Shown here: one piece after another, positions 6,683 to 9,880 of the stretch | Numbering within the stretch: the stretch's first letter is position 1 | How the letters are laid out: each line of letters opens with the position of its first letter | NCBI RefSeq assembly: GCF_051960575.1 | Contig: NZ_JBQCEE010000067.1 | Span: 1-9,880, forward strand | Direction of reading: 5' to 3' | From: JBQCEE01 sp051960575 | GTDB taxonomy: Bacteria; Actinomycetota; Actinomycetes; Mycobacteriales; Jatrophihabitantaceae | Length of the DNA: 9,880 nt | Notes under the pieces: model-generated | Seen by the model: the letters and a program-made list of their open reading frames with translations, nothing else | Told to the model about the DNA's origin: nothing | Databases searched by the model: none | Made by a program: the position numbers and the translations under genes

Positions 6683-6705
6683 AAGCTAGACCGACCCTCT
6701 GACAA
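6683..6705 (-). promoter_or_regulatory. DNA-damage (RecA-NDp/PafBC-type) promoter of the DUF222-HNH gene
   Basis: The minus strand reads TTGTCAGAG (6705-6697), then 8 nt, then TAGCTT (6688-6683). The published mycobacterial LexA-independent DNA-damage motif is TTGTCRGTG-N8-TANNNT, so the fit is 8 of 9 in the first block, exact spacing and a correct -10. Seven nt then separate the -10 from ATG 6675, so the transcript may be leaderless. The surrounding 6676-6745 is markedly richer in A/T than the genes on either side. Confidence 0.65.
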
Positions 6706-6769
6706 AAACGTTCGATACCGAAGCTTGGATCGGAAAGAAGTTGCAGCGGTCGGCGCGCGACCCGACGCG

Positions 6770-6805
6770 GATGCCCCTGCTGGGGCGGGGCCCGCTCAGG
6801 GCATC
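6770..6805 (-). terminator. GC-rich hairpin downstream of the methyltransferase gene
   Basis: GATGCCCCTG (6770-6779) pairs with CAGGGCATC (6797-6805) with one bulged base. The 17-nt loop contains GGGGCCC, which is itself self-complementary. It starts 27 nt after the methyltransferase stop codon in the direction of transcription. No U-tract follows, so intrinsic termination is plausible but unproven. Confidence 0.4.
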
Positions 6806-6831
6806 AAGATCCGGACCGACGCCGACCGTCC

Positions 6832-7497
6832 TCAACGCCCGTCGAGACCCTTCCGGGCACTGCCGAGCAGCAACGGACGGACGGACACCGGGGCCATCGG
6901 CAGCCGCGCGTGCTCGAGCCACTCCACCTCGAGCGACGACGACCGCAGCAACTCCTCGGTGCGCCGGTTCGGGTGGCACCCTGCGGCGACGTACACGTGC
7001 ACGGGCTCGATCACGTCCTGCACGCGACCCAGCAGCGATCCCTCGTCGGCGCGCACGTGCTCGATGAACAGGTACCGACCGCCGGGCCGCAGCACCCGGG
7101 CGATCTCGTCGACCATCCGGGCCGGGTCACCGACCGAGCACTGCACGTAGCCACTCGTCACGGTGTCGAAGCTCGCGTCCGGGAAGGGCAGCCGTTCGGC
7201 GTCGGCCGCCATCGCGCGCCACGAGCCGACGGCGGGCGGCGTGGCGCGCACCGTCCGCTCGAGCTGCGCGAGCATCGCCGGGCTCGGCTCGGTGACCACC
7301 AGCTCGGTGACCGCGGCCGTGTAGTGCGGCAGGTTGTAGCCGTTTCCGGCGCCGAGTTCGAGCGTGCGGCCCGCCGCGCGCCCGATGACGCGCGACCGCA
7401 GTTCGGCCCCGCCCGACCGCTCCGACACCGCCATGAGTCGCGGGTAGTACCAGGCGAACGCCCGCTCGTTCAGTCCCCATCGATCGCGCGTCAGCAT
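6832..7497 (-). CDS. Class I SAM-dependent methyltransferase (METTL7/UbiE-like)
   Basis: This 221-residue soluble enzyme has the Rossmann-fold methyltransferase (Methyltransf_11) motifs. Motif I is TLELGAGNGYN (45-55), which binds S-adenosylmethionine. The acidic end of strand 2 is VVTEPSPAML (67-76, E70 contacting the ribose). Then come DAERLPFPDASFDTV (99-113), CSVGDPARMVDEIARVLRPG in the motif II-III region, and LFIEHVRADEG. The C-terminal AAGCHPNRRT and the spacing EPVHVYVAAG resemble METTL7-type and related bacterial methyltransferases. The acceptor substrate is unknown; small lipophilic molecules or thiols are accepted by relatives, but nothing in the sequence proves this. The start is ATG 7497 with GGGGA five bases upstream. 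It is divergent from the DrrAB-type exporter, with a 180-bp shared upstream region, and is followed by a hairpin. No break or truncation is seen. Confidence 0.87.
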   Translation of the reverse strand: MLTRDRWGLNERAFAWYYPRLMAVSERSGGAELRSRVIGRAAGRTLELGAGNGYNLPHYTAAVTELVVTEPSPAMLAQLERTVRATPPAVGSWRAMAADAERLPFPDASFDTVTSGYVQCSVGDPARMVDEIARVLRPGGRYLFIEHVRADEGSLLGRVQDVIEPVHVYVAAGCHPNRRTEELLRSSSLEVEWLEHARLPMAPVSVRPLLLGSARKGLDGR

Positions 7498-7536
7498 CGT
7501 CGTCCCCGTCTCGGTCGGCCGGGCGCATCATCCCCC

Positions 7537-7620
7537 GAACACTGTGCCGCGCTCATCCCGGCCGGCAGGTCGCGACCCAACACCTCGCTCGACCGCGACC
7601 ACGACGGGATCGCCTGCGAG
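7537..7620 (+). pseudogene. Excalibur-like calcium-binding domain remnant
   Basis: In the frame of the following ABC gene, bases 7537-7620 encode EHCAALIPAGRS, a short spacer, and then DRDHDGIACE at 7591-7620. A cysteine followed by DxDxDGxxCE is the hallmark of the excalibur (extracellular Ca2+-binding) domain, normally found at the C-terminus of exported proteins. The frame has no ATG, GTG or TTG between the methyltransferase start (7498) and the ABC start (7678), no signal peptide and no stop after the domain. It is therefore probably a remnant rather than a working gene. The C-to-DxDxDG distance is shorter than in the usual domain. The rest of the 180-bp interval holds only promoter elements. 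Confidence 0.5.
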
Positions 7621-7648
7621 CACCTGGAGGCGTCCGACGCGGCCGGAG

Positions 7649-7671
7649 TTGTCACACCGGACCGCTACGGT
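7649..7671 (+). promoter_or_regulatory. Promoter of the DrrAB-type operon, leaderless layout
   Basis: TACGGT (7666-7671) is followed by GCCAGC and then the GTG start at 7678, again without a Shine-Dalgarno sequence. TTGTCA lies at 7649-7654, exactly 11 nt upstream of the -10, the spacing of the PafBC-type motif. However, the next three bases are CAC rather than GTG, so only 6 of 9 positions of that block fit. Confidence 0.45.
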
Positions 7672-7677
7672 GCCAGC

Positions 7678-8664
7678 GTGAACGTGATCGAGGCCCACGG
7701 GCTGGTCAAGACCTACGGCAAGGTGCGCGCGCTCGACGGGCTCGACCTGAGCGTGCCCGAGGGCACCGTGCTCGGCCTGCTGGGCCCGAACGGGGCGGGC
7801 AAGACCACCGCGGTGCGCATCCTCACCACGCTGCTCGCACCCGACGACGGCACCGCCACCGTCGCCGGCGTCGACGTCCGGCGCGACCCGGCCGGCGTAC
7901 GGCAACGCATCGGCCTGTCCGGGCAGTACGCGGCCGTCGACGAGTACCTCACCGGCTACGAGAACCTCGAGATGATCGGCCGGCTGTACGGCCTCGGCCG
8001 CGCCGCCCGCGCGCGGGCGCGCGAACTGCTCAGCAGGTTCAGCCTGGACGACGCGGGCGGGCGCCCGGTGAAGACCTACTCGGGCGGCATGCGCCGGCGT
8101 CTCGACCTCGCCGGCGCGCTGGTGGCGCAACCACCGGTGCTCTTCCTGGACGAACCCACGACCGGCCTCGACCCCCGCAGCCGCACCGAGATGTGGGACG
8201 TCATCAAGGAGCTCGTGCAGGGTGGCACCACCCTGCTGCTCACGACGCAGTACCTCGAGGAGGCCGACCGCCTCGCCGACGACATCGTGGTCATCGACCA
8301 CGGCCGGGCGATCGCGCAGGGCAGCGCCGACGAGCTGAAGGCGCAGGTCGGCGGCGAGCGCATTGAAATCGCACTCTCCGAGTCCGGGCAGGTCGACACC
8401 GCGCGCGAGATCCTCACGCAGCTCGCCGACGGCCCGGTCGAGGCGGACGCGCACACCCGGCGTCTCGCGGCGCCGGTGCGGGGCGGCGCGCCGGTGCTCG
8501 TCGAGGCGCTGCGGCGGCTCGACGCAGCCGGCATCGACCTGCACGACGTCGGCCTGCGGCGCCCGACCCTCGACGACGTCTTCCTGACCCTCACCGGCCA
8601 CGCCGCCGACGACGACGCGGCCGACGCCGCGGCCGGCCACGACCTCGCGGAGCAGACCCGATGA
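7678..8664 (+). CDS. ABC exporter ATP-binding protein, DrrA-like
   Basis: This 328-residue cytosolic ATPase is the motor of an ABC-2 exporter of the daunorubicin-resistance DrrA type. Walker A is GPNGAGKTT (36-44), the Q-loop is SGQYAAVDEYLTG with Q83, the signature is YSGGMRRRL (134-142), and Walker B is VLFLDEP (154-160) with catalytic E159, followed by the D-loop GLDP. At the H-switch position the sequence is LLTTQYLEEAD, with Gln191 instead of His. As I recall this is normal for DrrA relatives rather than a defect. A C-terminal domain of about 100 residues carries PTLDDVFLTLTG, typical of DrrA, and then an Asp/Ala-rich tail. The start GTG 7678 begins the family's usual N-terminus (MNVIEAHGLVKTYG). 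It is coupled to the permease gene by a 4-base ATGA overlap. The transported compound is unknown; a lipid or drug-like hydrophobic molecule is usual for the family. Confidence 0.93.
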   Translation: MNVIEAHGLVKTYGKVRALDGLDLSVPEGTVLGLLGPNGAGKTTAVRILTTLLAPDDGTATVAGVDVRRDPAGVRQRIGLSGQYAAVDEYLTGYENLEMIGRLYGLGRAARARARELLSRFSLDDAGGRPVKTYSGGMRRRLDLAGALVAQPPVLFLDEPTTGLDPRSRTEMWDVIKELVQGGTTLLLTTQYLEEADRLADDIVVIDHGRAIAQGSADELKAQVGGERIEIALSESGQVDTAREILTQLADGPVEADAHTRRLAAPVRGGAPVLVEALRRLDAAGIDLHDVGLRRPTLDDVFLTLTGHAADDDAADAAAGHDLAEQTR

Positions 8665-9491
8665 CCACCGCCACCGTGCCGACCCGCGCCACCGGGCTGC
8701 GCAAGGCCGTCATCGACGGTGCCACCGTCACCAAGCGCAACCTGATCAAGGTCAAGCGCGTGCCCGACCTGCTGGTCTTCTCGACCATCTCGCCGATCAT
8801 GTTCATCCTGCTGTTCGCCTACGTCTTCGGCAGCGCGATCAACACGCCCGGCATCAACTACCGCGAGTACCTGATCCCCGGCATCTTCGCCCAGACGGTG
8901 ATCTTCGGCGCCACCGTCACGGGCGCGGGGCTCGCCGAGGACATGCAGAAGGGCATCATCGACCGGTTCCGATCGCTGCCGATGTCCCGTTCGGCGGTGC
9001 TCATCGGCCGCACGACGAGCGACGTGCTGAACAACGTGCTGGTCATCGTGATCATGTCGATCACGGGCCTGATCATCGGCTGGCGCATCCACACCGGCGT
9101 CGCCGACGCCCTCGCCGGCTTCCTGCTGCTGCTCGCCTTCGCCTACGCCATGTCGTGGATCATGGCGCTGGTCGGGCTCGTCGTACCGTCCCCCGAGGTC
9201 GTCAACAACGCCTCGTTCGTCGTGATCTTCCCGCTCACCTTCGTCGCGAACACCTTCGTCCCGACGGGCGGCTTCCCCAGTGGCCTCAAGGCGGTGGCCG
9301 ACTGGAACCCGGTCACCGCGGTCACGCAGGCCGCGCGCGACCTGTTCGGCAACACCAGCGCGAAGCTGCCCCCGGACGACACGTGGTCACTGCACCATCC
9401 CGTGGTCTACACCCTGATCTGGGTCGTCGGCCTGGTCGCGATCTTCGCGCCGCTCTCGGCCCGTGCCTACCAGCGGGCCGCCTCCCGGTAG
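8661..9491 (+). CDS. ABC-2 type permease, DrrB-like
   Basis: This 276-residue integral membrane protein is the permease partner of the DrrA-like ATPase. Six hydrophobic segments are visible at about 37-57, 71-91, 122-140, 148-175, 184-200 and 248-266, the number expected for the ABC2_membrane family. The conserved cytosolic loop LAEDMQKGIIDRFRSLPMSR (91-110) is the characteristic ABC-2 coupling segment. NPVTAVTQAARDLFGN (216-231) is the usual pre-helix-6 region. Its ATG lies in the ATGA overlap with the ATPase stop, and GGAG at 8649-8652 sits 8 nt upstream, so translation is coupled. It is full length and shows no anomaly. No biosynthetic cluster is seen in the window, so antibiotic self-resistance cannot be argued from context. 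Confidence 0.92.
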   Translation: MTTATVPTRATGLRKAVIDGATVTKRNLIKVKRVPDLLVFSTISPIMFILLFAYVFGSAINTPGINYREYLIPGIFAQTVIFGATVTGAGLAEDMQKGIIDRFRSLPMSRSAVLIGRTTSDVLNNVLVIVIMSITGLIIGWRIHTGVADALAGFLLLLAFAYAMSWIMALVGLVVPSPEVVNNASFVVIFPLTFVANTFVPTGGFPSGLKAVADWNPVTAVTQAARDLFGNTSAKLPPDDTWSLHHPVVYTLIWVVGLVAIFAPLSARAYQRAASR

Positions 9492-9510
9492 GCACGACGC
9501 GCGCGCACGC

Positions 9511-9880
9511 TCACGCCGCCGGCTGCAGCTCGCGCCGCGCCGGTGCAGCGTCCGACGCGACCGGCGCCCGGCGCGTGTCGAACCGCGCCTTCCACCGCAG
9601 GAACGGCCGTTCGACGAGCAGCATCGACACCTCGGCGAGGACGACGGAGACGCCGAACAGCAGGCCGAACTTGACGAGCACCGGCCAGTGCCGACCGTGC
9701 GTGCCGATCATCACCGCCACCGGCACGTGCCAGAGGTAGAGCCCGTACGAGATACGGCCCAGGTGCCGCAGCGGCCGCAACGACACCGCGCGGGCCAGCA
9801 CGTCGACCCGCGCCGCCGACCCGTGCAGCACACCCGCCACGACGACCGCGGCGCACACCGCGGTGAGCGTGTAGCCGCCG
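9511..9880 (-). CDS. Acyltransferase-3 family membrane protein, C-terminal part (cut by window edge)
   Basis: The last 122 codons of a minus-strand gene enter from the right edge and end at a TGA at 9513-9511. The fragment begins GGYTLTAVCAAVVVAGVLHG, and the frame shows no stop up to the edge. It contains LRHLGRISYGLYLWHVPV, a hydrophobic segment KFGLLFGVSVVLAEVSMLL, and VERPFLRWKARF. The LGRISYGLYLWH motif and the final helix ending in VERP before a basic cytosolic tail are diagnostic of the acyltransferase-3 family (OafA/YrhL type). These enzymes acylate sugars, peptidoglycan or secondary metabolites from the membrane. The catalytic N-terminal part lies outside the window and the acceptor is unknown. 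It converges on the DrrB-like gene with a 19-bp gap, in which I see no clear terminator. Confidence 0.85.
   Translation of the reverse strand, partial: GGYTLTAVCAAVVVAGVLHGSAARVDVLARAVSLRPLRHLGRISYGLYLWHVPVAVMIGTHGRHWPVLVKFGLLFGVSVVLAEVSMLLVERPFLRWKARFDTRRAPVASDAAPARRELQPAA

Noticed and set aside
6690..6720. LexA (SOS) box in CGAACGTTTTTGTC upstream of the HNH gene
   Set aside because: Only the left half CGAAC fits; the right half does not match GTTYG. The PafBC-type motif explains the site better.
6910..7677. Long N-terminal extension of the DrrA-like ATPase
   Set aside because: Most of it is antisense to the methyltransferase. The conserved ATPase N-terminus begins at GTG 7678.
9492..9545. 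Possible terminator between the DrrB-like and acyltransferase genes
   Set aside because: Only a 6-bp GCTGCA/TGCAGC stem with a long loop, lying inside the acyltransferase coding end; too weak to call.

Overview
The window comes from a very GC-rich bacterial chromosome, almost certainly an actinomycete. The evidence is extreme G/C at third codon positions, frequent GTG starts, a SpoIIM/RDD divergent pair, a DUF222-HNH protein, a DrrAB exporter, a DtxR/IdeR-type box, a PafBC-type promoter and several start codons with a -10 hexamer 6-7 nt upstream and no Shine-Dalgarno sequence. The genus cannot be fixed from this stretch. Genes are packed tightly, no gap reaches 300 bases, and I see no IS element, CRISPR array, tRNA or rRNA.

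Left part (1-2330): a SpoIIM/DUF95 membrane-protein gene cut by the left edge is divergent from an RDD-family membrane protein. The RDD gene converges on an isocitrate lyase/PEP mutase-family enzyme, and a strong hairpin overlaps the RDD stop codon. A small gene of unknown function follows (1906-2300), broken by an apparent one-base frameshift near 2160.

Middle part (2325-6830): a secreted GH114-type glycosidase and a VIT/CCC1-family Fe/Mn transporter lie in tandem on the minus strand. Upstream of the transporter is a near-perfect palindrome with the core of a DtxR/IdeR iron box, which suggests iron-dependent control. A small SRPBCC-like protein is divergent from it and converges, across a hairpin, on a long DUF222-HNH endonuclease gene (4439-6675). 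That gene is split by a one-base frameshift near 5745. Its promoter fits the DNA-damage motif TTGTCRGTG-N8-TANNNT (RecA-NDp/PafBC) with one mismatch.

Right part (6832-9880): a METTL7-like SAM methyltransferase is divergent from a translationally coupled DrrA/DrrB ABC exporter. The 180-bp space between them holds a start-less remnant of an excalibur-type calcium-binding domain. The C-terminal end of an acyltransferase-3 family membrane protein runs off the right edge.

I found no wholly new multi-gene system. The most informative signals are regulatory: the iron box at the VIT gene, the DNA-damage promoter at the HNH gene, and a recurrent leaderless-promoter layout. The two frameshifts are either sequencing or assembly errors or genuine gene decay.
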